Shown: in pieces, positions 7,059 to 14,136 of the stretch
Layout of the letters: every line of letters begins with the position of its first letter
How positions within the stretch are numbered: position 1 is the first letter of the stretch
From: an uncultured bacterium
Lineage (GTDB): Bacteria > Cyanobacteriota > Vampirovibrionia > Gastranaerophilales > Gastranaerophilaceae
Length of the DNA: 16,169 bases
Direction of reading: 5' to 3'
NCBI GenBank assembly: GCA_902489575.1
Contig: CABUAQ010000038.1
Coordinates: 1 to 16,169, forward strand
The notes under the pieces: model-generated
Seen by the model: only the letters and a program-made list of their open reading frames with translations
Told to the model about the DNA's origin: nothing
The model's database searches: none
Position numbers and translations under genes: made by a program

Positions 7059-7813
7059 TATTTGAGTAATCCTTTCATTATTGAAATATTTTCAGCATAT
7101 GTTAAAGTAATAATATTTGCACCTGCGGCAAAAATTCCTGCTGCAGCAGAAAGTTCTATCATTTGTGTTCTTTTTTCAAGTGTACCCCAACTTGACGAAA
7201 AATCTTTTGATTTAGCTTCTTTTGTTTTAAGAGACTCTATTGCAGCATCTGATAATAAAGGTCGATTAAGGTATGGATCTCCGTTGTTCCCTTCAATAAT
7301 GACCTTTTCCATTATGCTAAATCCATATTCATATCCATATCCAAGCCCGCCTATATCTGTGTTCATAATTATTTTATCCAGAGGAATTCCCATATCAACT
7401 GCAAGAATATTTAATTCTTTTGCCAAATTTATATCAATAGGACTTTTTAAAATAATGTAGTGCCTTCCATCAATAACAGTTGGTATAATTGTTTTATAGG
7501 TTTTTTCGTTTGCATTTGAAATTATACAATTTTGTCTGTCCAACTTTTGGGTAAGTTCAGGCAGCAGCAACTGATCTATTTCATCATCGGATGTTCCATA
7601 AAGCATTAGTGGTTTTTTTATTTCCGGTAAAAGTTTTTCCAGACAATCGGCTGCTGTTTTTATTTGTTTTTTTGATGTGACATTAAATTTTATGGCGATA
7701 ATATCGCATTCTAATTTTTCGAACAAATCCGAAGGTTGTTCTTCCTTCGGATTGTCAATATCGAATAATTGTGCAAAAAGCCTTGAATTTTTTGTTATAT
7801 TAAGTTCGTTCAC
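7058..7813 (-). CDS. acsD: Corrinoid iron-sulfur protein small (delta) subunit homolog, N-terminally short AcsD/CdhD
   Basis: Homolog of the TIM-barrel small subunit that caps the cobamide held by AcsC. Clear family segments are NEKTYKTIIPTVIDGRHYII, SPIDINLAKELNILAVDMGI and, most diagnostic, DIGGLGYGYEYGFSIMEKV, followed by a C-terminal ELSAAAGIFAAGANIITLTY helix-strand pair. It is 251 aa against ~310-320 in acetogens; the first ~60 residues of the usual protein, before the barrel proper, have no counterpart. It starts with GTG at 7813, inside the last codons of ftsH (14-base overlap), with only a weak GGA ribosome site, so translation probably depends on ftsH. An alternative is that the family annotation is right but the protein serves another corrinoid-dependent methyl transfer, such as methionine synthesis. 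Confidence 0.85.
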   Translation of the reverse strand: MNELNITKNSRLFAQLFDIDNPKEEQPSDLFEKLECDIIAIKFNVTSKKQIKTAADCLEKLLPEIKKPLMLYGTSDDEIDQLLLPELTQKLDRQNCIISNANEKTYKTIIPTVIDGRHYIILKSPIDINLAKELNILAVDMGIPLDKIIMNTDIGGLGYGYEYGFSIMEKVIIEGNNGDPYLNRPLLSDAAIESLKTKEAKSKDFSSSWGTLEKRTQMIELSAAAGIFAAGANIITLTYAENISIMKGLLK

Positions 7814-9704
7814 TTTTTACTGTTTCCATTAATTGTTCAAACTCTTTTTCATCAATGGTTTCCTTATCTAATAGTTCTTTAGAGATTCTTTCAAGCATAT
7901 CTCTATTTTCAGACAATAAACGTATTGCCAGTTCATATCTTTCATCGACAATCCTTTTGATTTCTTGGTCAATTTCATATGCAATTTGTTCGGAATAATC
8001 TCTTTGATGTCCAAAATCTCTGCCCATAAATACATTTTCCTGATTTTTGCCGTAAGCCATATTCCCCAGCTTATCGGACATACCCCAAGCCGTAACCATT
8101 TTACGAGCAATGTCAGTTACGTTTTTGAGATCTTGTGAAGCACCTGTGCTTACGTGATCTTTGCCGTAAACGATTTCTTCGGCTGCACGTCCTCCAAGTG
8201 ATACTGCTATTTTTGCAAGCAGTTTAGCTTTACTTACATGAACGCTTTCATCTTTAGGTCTTGTCCATGTAACCCCAAGCGCCATTCCGCGCGGGATAAT
8301 TGAGACTTTATGCAATTCATTTGCATCCGGAAGTAGTTTGTCAATTAGGGCATGACCTACCTCGTGGTAAGATGTTAATTCTTTGTCTGCATCAGTTAGA
8401 ACTTTGCTCCGTTTTTCAACGCCTGCAACAACTCTATCAATTGAACAATCTATATCTTTCATTGATATTTTGCTCTCGCCATTTCTGGCAGCTAAAAGTG
8501 CGGATTCATTTAATAAATTTTGCAAATCAGCACCGGTAAACCCCGGGGTTCTTTTTGCAAGAATTTTTAAATCAACATCTTTGTCAAGTTTTTTATTTTT
8601 TGCATGAACTTCCAATATCTGTTCTCTGCCTTTAACATCAGGTGCGTTTATGTATATTTGTCTATCAAATCTGCCTGGTCTCAAAAGCGCATTATCTAAA
8701 ATATCAGGTCTGTTGGTCGCAGCAATTACAATAATATTTGTATTAACATCAAATCCATCCATTTCAACAAGCAATTGGTTAAGAGTTTGTTCTCTTTCGT
8801 CGTGACCGCCGCCTAATCCTGCGCCACGCTGACGACCTACCGCATCAATTTCATCAATAAATATGATACATGGCTGATGTTTTTTAGCCTGTTCAAATAG
8901 ATCTCTTACACGACTTGCGCCCACACCAACAAACATTTCAACAAAATCAGAGCCCGAAATTGAGAAAAACGGTACACTTGCTTCTCCTGCAACTGCTTTT
9001 GCCATCAGCGTTTTCCCTGTACCTGGGGGACCAACAAGCAGAACTCCTTTAGGTATTTTGGCTCCCAACTTCATATATTTTTCACCGTTTTTTAAGAAGT
9101 CGACGATTTCTTCAAGCTCTTTTTTCTCTTCATCAATTCCTGCAACGTCATTGAATGTAGTTTTAACTTTTGAATCTAAAAGCATTTTCGCTTTGCTTTT
9201 TCCAAATGACATAGCCTGAGAGCCGCCGGCTTGTATTGCTTTTATTAATAGTCCAAGAGAAATAACTGCAAATAATATAATTATAAAAGTTCCAATATTT
9301 CCAGCAAGCTGATTTGTTTCAGGAGTTTTCTTTACCGTAACGTCAGCACCGGAGCTGTTTAATTTATCCATCAGATCAGGATCGTTTGTTGCAATCTGGA
9401 CTTTATATTGATAAAGCGGTGCCTGAATATTTTTATTATTCGGTGTCAAAAACGGCGACACTGTATTTTTCCCGGATTTTTCCCCGGATTTTTGTTGCTC
9501 GGGTTGTTCTTCTGGTATTGCAATAATCATATCATCATATTTTTCTATTTTTGAAAATTCTTTATTTTGAAGTCTTTGTAAGAAATTTGTGTATGAAATT
9601 TCGGATGTACTTGTAGATGGCCCTGTCATAGATATCGTTGAAATGAATACAAGAACAACGATAGATAATATTACATACATCCCCATAGACTGACTTTTAT
9701 TCAT
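7800..9704 (-). CDS. ftsH: ATP-dependent zinc metalloprotease FtsH
   Basis: Membrane-bound AAA+ protease that unfolds and degrades misassembled membrane proteins and selected regulators. All parts are present in 634 residues: transmembrane helix 1 (~9-27), a periplasmic loop, transmembrane helix 2 (~136-156), Walker A GPPGTGKT (225-232), Walker B IIFIDE (280-285) and the second region of homology NRPDILDNALLRPGRFDR (331-348). The M41 zinc site is HEVGH (447-451), with the third ligand Asp525 in GASQDL. An acidic, Glu-rich tail follows. Length is normal. The ATG at 9704 has an AAAGG upstream. A TATAAT on the same strand at 9752-9747 is a likely -10. The two CFeSP-like genes overlap its end and probably share its transcript, an unusual neighbourhood. 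Confidence 0.97.
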   Translation of the reverse strand: MNKSQSMGMYVILSIVVLVFISTISMTGPSTSTSEISYTNFLQRLQNKEFSKIEKYDDMIIAIPEEQPEQQKSGEKSGKNTVSPFLTPNNKNIQAPLYQYKVQIATNDPDLMDKLNSSGADVTVKKTPETNQLAGNIGTFIIILFAVISLGLLIKAIQAGGSQAMSFGKSKAKMLLDSKVKTTFNDVAGIDEEKKELEEIVDFLKNGEKYMKLGAKIPKGVLLVGPPGTGKTLMAKAVAGEASVPFFSISGSDFVEMFVGVGASRVRDLFEQAKKHQPCIIFIDEIDAVGRQRGAGLGGGHDEREQTLNQLLVEMDGFDVNTNIIVIAATNRPDILDNALLRPGRFDRQIYINAPDVKGREQILEVHAKNKKLDKDVDLKILAKRTPGFTGADLQNLLNESALLAARNGESKISMKDIDCSIDRVVAGVEKRSKVLTDADKELTSYHEVGHALIDKLLPDANELHKVSIIPRGMALGVTWTRPKDESVHVSKAKLLAKIAVSLGGRAAEEIVYGKDHVSTGASQDLKNVTDIARKMVTAWGMSDKLGNMAYGKNQENVFMGRDFGHQRDYSEQIAYEIDQEIKRIVDERYELAIRLLSENRDMLERISKELLDKETIDEKEFEQLMETVKSERT

Positions 9705-9864
9705 AAAAATAACCTTTCAAAAAATATATTAAACTCTCGTATCTAAATTATAACTTAAAAAACTAAAAATAAAAGGTGTTTAGTGTAAATATAAATTTAC
9801 AATGTGACAAATTTTTAGCTGTTTTGTTGTTATTAGGTAGATATAAATATTAGGAGAATTTAAA
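9705..9864. promoter_or_regulatory. Divergent intergenic region: ftsH -10 box and a 7-bp inverted repeat
   Basis: This 160-base AT-rich gap separates ftsH (leftward) from the HExxH gene (rightward). It contains a leftward TATAAT (9752-9747), about 43 bases from the ftsH ATG, without a convincing -35. It also holds the inverted repeat TGTAAAT-ataa-ATTTACA (9784-9801), which could be an operator for either gene. For the rightward gene a TATAAA sits at 9842-9847, too close to the ribosome site to be a comfortable -10; a GTGACA at 9804-9809 may be a weak -35. Confidence 0.4.
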
Positions 9865-10881
9865 GTGGAAATTTCTACCTTTCGGTATAAAAATGTAAAT
9901 AATTCCTGTACGCCGCATTTTACGGGTAATATTGCGGAAAAAGCTTTTTCACTGGTTGGCGGTGATGGTGTTTTCAAAAATGTGACAAAAATAGATTTTG
10001 AGAACTTTAAGGCCTATGTGTCTTCTATGCGTTTTAAAATGCATGTTAGTGCTGACGATGTAGCTGCTTTATCTAAATTAGAGGGCAATGATTTTATTGA
10101 AAATACATATCGGTTTTTGACAAAAAAGATAGGATTACCAGAACCGCTTTGTCCTCCGATATATTATGCTGAGATAAAGAATGAAGCTATTTTAGGTTAT
10201 CAACCAATGGCAAATAGTATTGTTATTGATCAAAATAAGTTAAATAACTTCTCAGTGACTAAGGAAAATATTTTTGGATTATTGAGGCATGAATTGCAGC
10301 ATACTCTTCAGTATTATGCTATATTGCGGCATGAGCAACTCGGTCCAAAAGCTGTTGATACTGCTGGTGATGTATTTGCAAAACAATTTGAATTTTGTAT
10401 TAACGGACTGCTGAAAAATCATTCTATAGAGGAAGTTGAACAGTATGCTTTGTCGTTAAATGATAAAATGACTTATGATGCTGTTCAATTTTTGAAAAAA
10501 GGTGATAACGAAGGATTTGCAAATCTTTTAAAAACTGCCTCTGCTCAAGTGAAAGCACAAGTATCAAATTTGAGAGAAGCTTTGTTGTCTTATTTTGTAC
10601 CAATAAAAAATGATAGTGCGCTTACCCCGAAATTATCTAAATTTCTTGATGAATTCTTCGAACTGACCTACTATAAAGATGATTATGGGATTTCTATGTC
10701 TAAGTATCTTGAGACTTCAATAGAAGATGATGCTATGTTGGCTCAAATGCGTGCAAATTTCGAGTTTTCTCAGAAAGGATGTTTTATAAAGTACTCAAGG
10801 AATCAATTTTATGACGTTTTAGATAATGGTGAAGCTGAAAAATTTCTAAATTCGATAAAATCAGACAAATCAATCAGGTAA
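9865..10881 (+). CDS. Unassigned protein with an HExxH metalloprotease-type motif
   Basis: I do not recognise the family. The 338-residue protein has no signal peptide or membrane helix. Its best clue is RHELQHTLQYYA (141-152), an HExxH zinc-site motif on a predicted helix, with His142, Glu143 and His146. A later Y281-x5-E287-x2-A290 pattern (YLETSIEDDA) resembles the segment that supplies the third zinc ligand (Glu) in several HExxH families, so a gluzincin-like metallopeptidase is plausible. Residues 110-124 (LGYQPMANSIVIDQN) look like the beta edge strand that often precedes such helices. The start is GTG at 9865, supported by AGGAG (9852-9856) eight bases upstream. The N-terminus is Asn/Thr-rich and ends in PHFTG (17-21). 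The stop overlaps the convergent Cys-rich gene by 12 bases. The substrate is unknown. Confidence 0.7.
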   Translation: MEISTFRYKNVNNSCTPHFTGNIAEKAFSLVGGDGVFKNVTKIDFENFKAYVSSMRFKMHVSADDVAALSKLEGNDFIENTYRFLTKKIGLPEPLCPPIYYAEIKNEAILGYQPMANSIVIDQNKLNNFSVTKENIFGLLRHELQHTLQYYAILRHEQLGPKAVDTAGDVFAKQFEFCINGLLKNHSIEEVEQYALSLNDKMTYDAVQFLKKGDNEGFANLLKTASAQVKAQVSNLREALLSYFVPIKNDSALTPKLSKFLDEFFELTYYKDDYGISMSKYLETSIEDDAMLAQMRANFEFSQKGCFIKYSRNQFYDVLDNGEAEKFLNSIKSDKSIR

Positions 10882-11286
10882 GTTTTTATATAAATCATGT
10901 CGCATTTGTTCAGATCGCTTTTGGTATAATTTGTATCTGCAATCTGCGTCTCCGCCTGTACAAGATGTTTCATGATAGCCGGACTCCCCTTTTACGTATT
11001 TTTTTGTACATTTGCTGCCGCATTCATCAGTATATTTTTCAATTGTTAACAGTTTACATTTCCCCTGATTGTAGAGTGATTTTGCTTGTGGGTACCATTG
11101 TTTCATACAAATATCATATATGTCGTCTCCAGCTAAATTCTTCACTCCAGAATGAATTGAGCAGTATTGGCTTGCAGTTTGCCCTGGTGTATATGTATAA
11201 TTTGAACACCGATATTTTGCAGCAAAAGCACATGTTTGAGTCGCCACAAGCAAACTTAAAATTGTGAATAATTTAATATTTTTCAT
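10870..11286 (-). CDS. Small secreted cysteine-rich protein of unknown function
   Basis: Residues 1-22 are a clear signal peptide (MKNIKLFTILSLLVATQTCA, then FA before AK). Cys19 does not sit in a proper lipobox, so this is probably not a lipoprotein. The mature ~116-residue chain has eight cysteines (27, 42, 60, 77, 89, 93, 109, 116), an even number that fits four disulfides in the periplasm or outside. The C-terminal third is strongly basic and includes a CGSKC pair (89-93) and ends LYKNLPD. No family is recognised. It begins two bases after the gcvPA stop, with AGGAA as ribosome site inside the end of gcvPA, so it looks like the last gene of the gcv transcript even though a link to glycine cleavage is not obvious. 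Its 3' end overlaps the HExxH gene. Confidence 0.7.
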   Translation of the reverse strand: MKNIKLFTILSLLVATQTCAFAAKYRCSNYTYTPGQTASQYCSIHSGVKNLAGDDIYDICMKQWYPQAKSLYNQGKCKLLTIEKYTDECGSKCTKKYVKGESGYHETSCTGGDADCRYKLYQKRSEQMRHDLYKNLPD

Positions 11287-11288
11287 AA

Positions 11289-12539
11289 TTATATTCCTAT
11301 TATTGTTGCATATTCTTCTATTTCATCATCTGAGTTCATTTCGGTTGCGGCAACAAGAATTCTGTTTTTATCCAGTTTTATTCCGCCGATGATATTGTGT
11401 TTTTTGAGTTTTGCCAAAATTTTGTCAGCGTCTGTTACCTCAATTACAAATTCATTGAGGAAGTTTTTATTGAGGGTTTTTATGCCTTTTTGAAGAAGTT
11501 TTTCAGATAATTCGTGAGCATATTTTGCACTGAGAGCTGAAGCTTGTTTAAAACCTTTTTCTCCGAGAACAGAAAGGTACAGTGTTGCACAAAGCCCTAT
11601 TAGTGCTTGATTTGAACAGATATTACTTGTTGCTTTTTCGCGTTTTATATGTTGTTCACGAGTCTGTATTGTAAGACAGAATGCTTGTTTCCCGTCTTTA
11701 TCTGTCGTTCTGCCGGCTAATCTTCCCGGAAGTTGTCGCATAAATTTTTCTTTGCAAGCGATAAATCCTGCGGTTGGTCCTCCAAAATTCATAGGGATAC
11801 CAAGGGTTTGTATATCTCCAACAACAATATCTGCACCGTATTCTGATGGTGGTTTTAGCAAAGCCAGAGATGACGGGTCACAGCATACTATAGATAAACA
11901 TTCAACTTCTCGAGGCTGAATAATTTCTCCGTAGTAATCGGGAGTTTGGATTAGAACACAAGCGTATTCTTTTGTATCTGTTGGAATTTCATCTACCCAG
12001 TCAACTTCAATAGATTGGGCATTTGTGTATGTTGTTATAACTTTTTTGTATTCCGGATTAAGAGAATTCAGTACACAAACTTTGTATTTTTTAGAAATCC
12101 TACAACCCATTAATATTGCTTCAGCACAGGCAGTTCCGCCATCATAAACTGTGGCATTTGATATATCCATACCTGTTAGATAGCAAATCATTGTTTGAAA
12201 CTCATACATAACCTGAAGTGTTCCCTGTGAAATTTCAGGCTGGTATGGAGTGTATGCTGTGTTAAATTCAAATCTTGATGCTACTTGAGATACACAGGCT
12301 GGGATGAATTTATTGTATATTCCACCGCCTACAAAGCTTATATAGTCTGTAGCATTCTCTTTTGCAAGTTTTTTTATTGCTTTTTGAGTTTCAAGCTCGC
12401 TTAAACCTTCAGGCAGATTTAAGTCTTGCATTCTTACTGATAGAGGAATTTGAGCGAATAAATCTTCAATATTGCTAATTCCGATTTCATTACACATTTG
12501 TTGTGTTATTTGTTTGCTGTGTACTAAAAAATTATTCAT
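11289..12539 (-). CDS. gcvPA: Glycine dehydrogenase (decarboxylating) subunit 1 (P-protein N-terminal half)
   Basis: Half of the two-subunit P-protein that decarboxylates glycine and passes the aminomethyl group to the lipoyl arm of GcvH. Family segments are unmistakable: FVGGGIYNKFIPACV (69-83), FNTAYTPYQPEISQGTLQ (92-109), the NATVYDGGTACAEA stretch, FGGPTAGFIA, and PGRLAGRTTD with its following TREQHIKREKATSNICSNQA block. At 416 aa it is slightly short of the usual ~440-450. This subunit lacks the PLP-binding lysine, which lies in GcvPB. It is one base downstream of gcvH and ends two bases before a secreted Cys-rich gene. In many bacteria gcvPB follows directly; here it does not, so the partner must be encoded elsewhere for a working enzyme. 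Confidence 0.95.
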   Translation of the reverse strand: MNNFLVHSKQITQQMCNEIGISNIEDLFAQIPLSVRMQDLNLPEGLSELETQKAIKKLAKENATDYISFVGGGIYNKFIPACVSQVASRFEFNTAYTPYQPEISQGTLQVMYEFQTMICYLTGMDISNATVYDGGTACAEAILMGCRISKKYKVCVLNSLNPEYKKVITTYTNAQSIEVDWVDEIPTDTKEYACVLIQTPDYYGEIIQPREVECLSIVCCDPSSLALLKPPSEYGADIVVGDIQTLGIPMNFGGPTAGFIACKEKFMRQLPGRLAGRTTDKDGKQAFCLTIQTREQHIKREKATSNICSNQALIGLCATLYLSVLGEKGFKQASALSAKYAHELSEKLLQKGIKTLNKNFLNEFVIEVTDADKILAKLKKHNIIGGIKLDKNRILVAATEMNSDDEIEEYATIIGI

Positions 12540-12540
12540 A

Positions 12541-12921
12541 TTATTCCAATTCTTTTTTGTAGTCAGAGTATGTTAACAAATCTGCGGCATCTTGATCAAC
12601 ATTAGAGGGTTCAATTTTTATCAGCCATCCGTTTTCATAGCAGTCGTCATTTAATGTTTCGGGTGCTTCTGTAAGTGCACTGTTTATTTCTGTAACTTTC
12701 CCTCCCAGAGGCATATAAATTTCAGAGGCTGCTTTTACTGACTCAATGTTTGCAAATGTGTCGCCTTTTGCAAATTCATCTCCAACTTCAGGTAGTTCTA
12801 AAAATACAATATCACCCAGTTGTTCAATTGCATAATCAGTTAAACCTATTGTACATTGATGATTTTCAATTAGAACATATTCGTGTGATTTTGAACACAA
12901 TATCTTTTCTGTAAAACTCAT
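12541..12921 (-). CDS. gcvH: Glycine cleavage system H protein (lipoyl carrier)
   Basis: Cytoplasmic lipoate-bearing shuttle between the P, T and L proteins of glycine cleavage. At 126 residues it is the usual size. The lipoylation site is Lys63 in ESVKAASEIYMP (60-71). Other hallmarks are GLTDYAIEQLGDIVFLELPE (26-45), the GxxxxxN motif in GGKVTEINSAL, and ENGWLIKIEP near the C-terminus. An AAGGAG site precedes the ATG. It lies 29 bases after gcvT and one base before gcvPA, so all three are almost certainly co-transcribed. The GcvH call, rather than a lipoate-relay GcvH-like protein, is supported by this operon position. Confidence 0.97.
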   Translation of the reverse strand: MSFTEKILCSKSHEYVLIENHQCTIGLTDYAIEQLGDIVFLELPEVGDEFAKGDTFANIESVKAASEIYMPLGGKVTEINSALTEAPETLNDDCYENGWLIKIEPSNVDQDAADLLTYSDYKKELE

Positions 12922-12950
12922 TTATATTCTCCTTTTAATTATTTATAACT

Positions 12951-14051
12951 TTATACTTTATTTCTTTTTTCGACAAACGGTCGTTTGACAATTTGAGCAT
13001 CGTGCAATTTTTCTCTTATCATAACCTGTATTGTTGTTCCTATGCAAATTTCTTTGTCATTTTTTACATAAGCTAGTGCGATATTTTTTCCTGTAGTTGG
13101 AGAGACTCCTCCGCTTGTAATAAGACCGATTTTTTCACCCTTGAAGTATACTTCGTATCCATGGCGGGCAATGTTTCTGTCAAGCATTATAAGTCCGACA
13201 AGCTTTTTTGATACGCCGTTTGATAATTGTTTTATTATTACTTCTTTTCCGTTGTAATCTTCAACTTTATCTTTTGGTATAGACCATGAAAGTCCTGCTT
13301 CAACAGGGGTTGTATATTCATCCAAATCGTTTCCGTATAAATGAAGTGCAGCTTCAAGTCTTAGGGTATCTCTTGCACCTAATCCGATTGGTTTTATTCC
13401 GAATTCCTGTCCTTGTACAAGTATTCTATCCCATAAGAATTTTGAATATTCGTTTTCAACTAATATTTCAAATCCGTCTTCTCCAGTGTATCCTGTACGG
13501 GATATTAATAGTTTTATTCCTTCAATTACTGCCGGTTTTATTGTAAATGATTTTTGGTTAAAAATATTGTAGCCCATTTTTTTTACCAGATCTATTGCTT
13601 TTGGACCTTGGACAGCTAACAGAGAATAATTGTGTGATTGGTTATCTATTTTTACATCCATTCCACGTTTATTTCTTACTATCCAGTTTAAATCCTCATC
13701 TATTCTTGAGGCGTTACATATTACTAAATAATGCTCAATGCCTAATTTATAAATAATTAAATCATCAATCAAACCACCGTTCTTATTAGGAAGCTGACAA
13801 TATACAGCTTTTTCGTAATCCAGTTTAGAAATATCTTGCGGAACAATTTTGTTTAAAAATGCAGTTGCATCTTTTCCGGTTACGAATACTTCTCCCATGT
13901 GCGACACATCAAATAGTCCGACTTTTTCTCTTACTGTCTTGTGTTCTTCTATGATTGATGAATACTGTACCGGCATGTGCCAGCCTGCAAAATCAACCAT
14001 TTTAGCCCCAAGTTCAACGTGTTTGTCGTGTAAATAAGTTTCTTTAACCAT
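12951..14051 (-). CDS. gcvT: Aminomethyltransferase (glycine cleavage T protein)
   Basis: Transfers the methylene group from the aminomethyl-lipoyl arm of GcvH to tetrahydrofolate, making 5,10-methylene-THF and ammonia. At 366 residues it is full length. Conserved features are GAKMVDFAGWHMPVQY (15-30), GLFDVSHMGE (45-54), GLIDDLIIY (93-101) with the catalytic Asp pair 96-97, the CNASRIDEDLNW folate-site region, ISRTGYTGEDGFEI, and LGARDTLRLEAALHLYG. GAGGGGGA sits just before the ATG. It is the first gene of gcvT-gcvH-gcvPA. The product could feed methyl groups toward methyl-THF and, in principle, a corrinoid carrier such as the CFeSP-like pair about 4 kb away; that link is inference. Confidence 0.97.
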   Translation of the reverse strand: MVKETYLHDKHVELGAKMVDFAGWHMPVQYSSIIEEHKTVREKVGLFDVSHMGEVFVTGKDATAFLNKIVPQDISKLDYEKAVYCQLPNKNGGLIDDLIIYKLGIEHYLVICNASRIDEDLNWIVRNKRGMDVKIDNQSHNYSLLAVQGPKAIDLVKKMGYNIFNQKSFTIKPAVIEGIKLLISRTGYTGEDGFEILVENEYSKFLWDRILVQGQEFGIKPIGLGARDTLRLEAALHLYGNDLDEYTTPVEAGLSWSIPKDKVEDYNGKEVIIKQLSNGVSKKLVGLIMLDRNIARHGYEVYFKGEKIGLITSGGVSPTTGKNIALAYVKNDKEICIGTTIQVMIREKLHDAQIVKRPFVEKRNKV

Positions 14052-14136
14052 TGTTCCCCCTCAAAACTATTACTATTTTTTCACGTTATTACAGGGGTTG
14101 TCAATGATATATTTAGATTTTTAAAGGTTAAAATTT
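14052..14136 (-). promoter_or_regulatory. Short upstream region of the gcv operon with a -35-like box
   Basis: Read leftward, TTGACA occurs at 14104-14099, but no convincing -10 follows at normal spacing (AT-rich AAAAAAT/TAGTAAT only). The gap is 85 bases and shows no recognisable glycine riboswitch core; there is also little room for a tandem aptamer. Regulation of the gcv genes by glycine is therefore not evident here. Confidence 0.3.

Noticed and set aside
6936..7460. A 174-codon rightward open frame over the acsC/acsD-like genes
   Set aside because: It is the antisense of two well-supported genes, has no recognisable domain and no ribosome site; long antisense frames are common in biased AT-rich coding sequence.
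14052..14136. Glycine riboswitch upstream of gcvT
   Set aside because: The gap is only 85 bases, and I see no paired glycine-aptamer core or expression platform.
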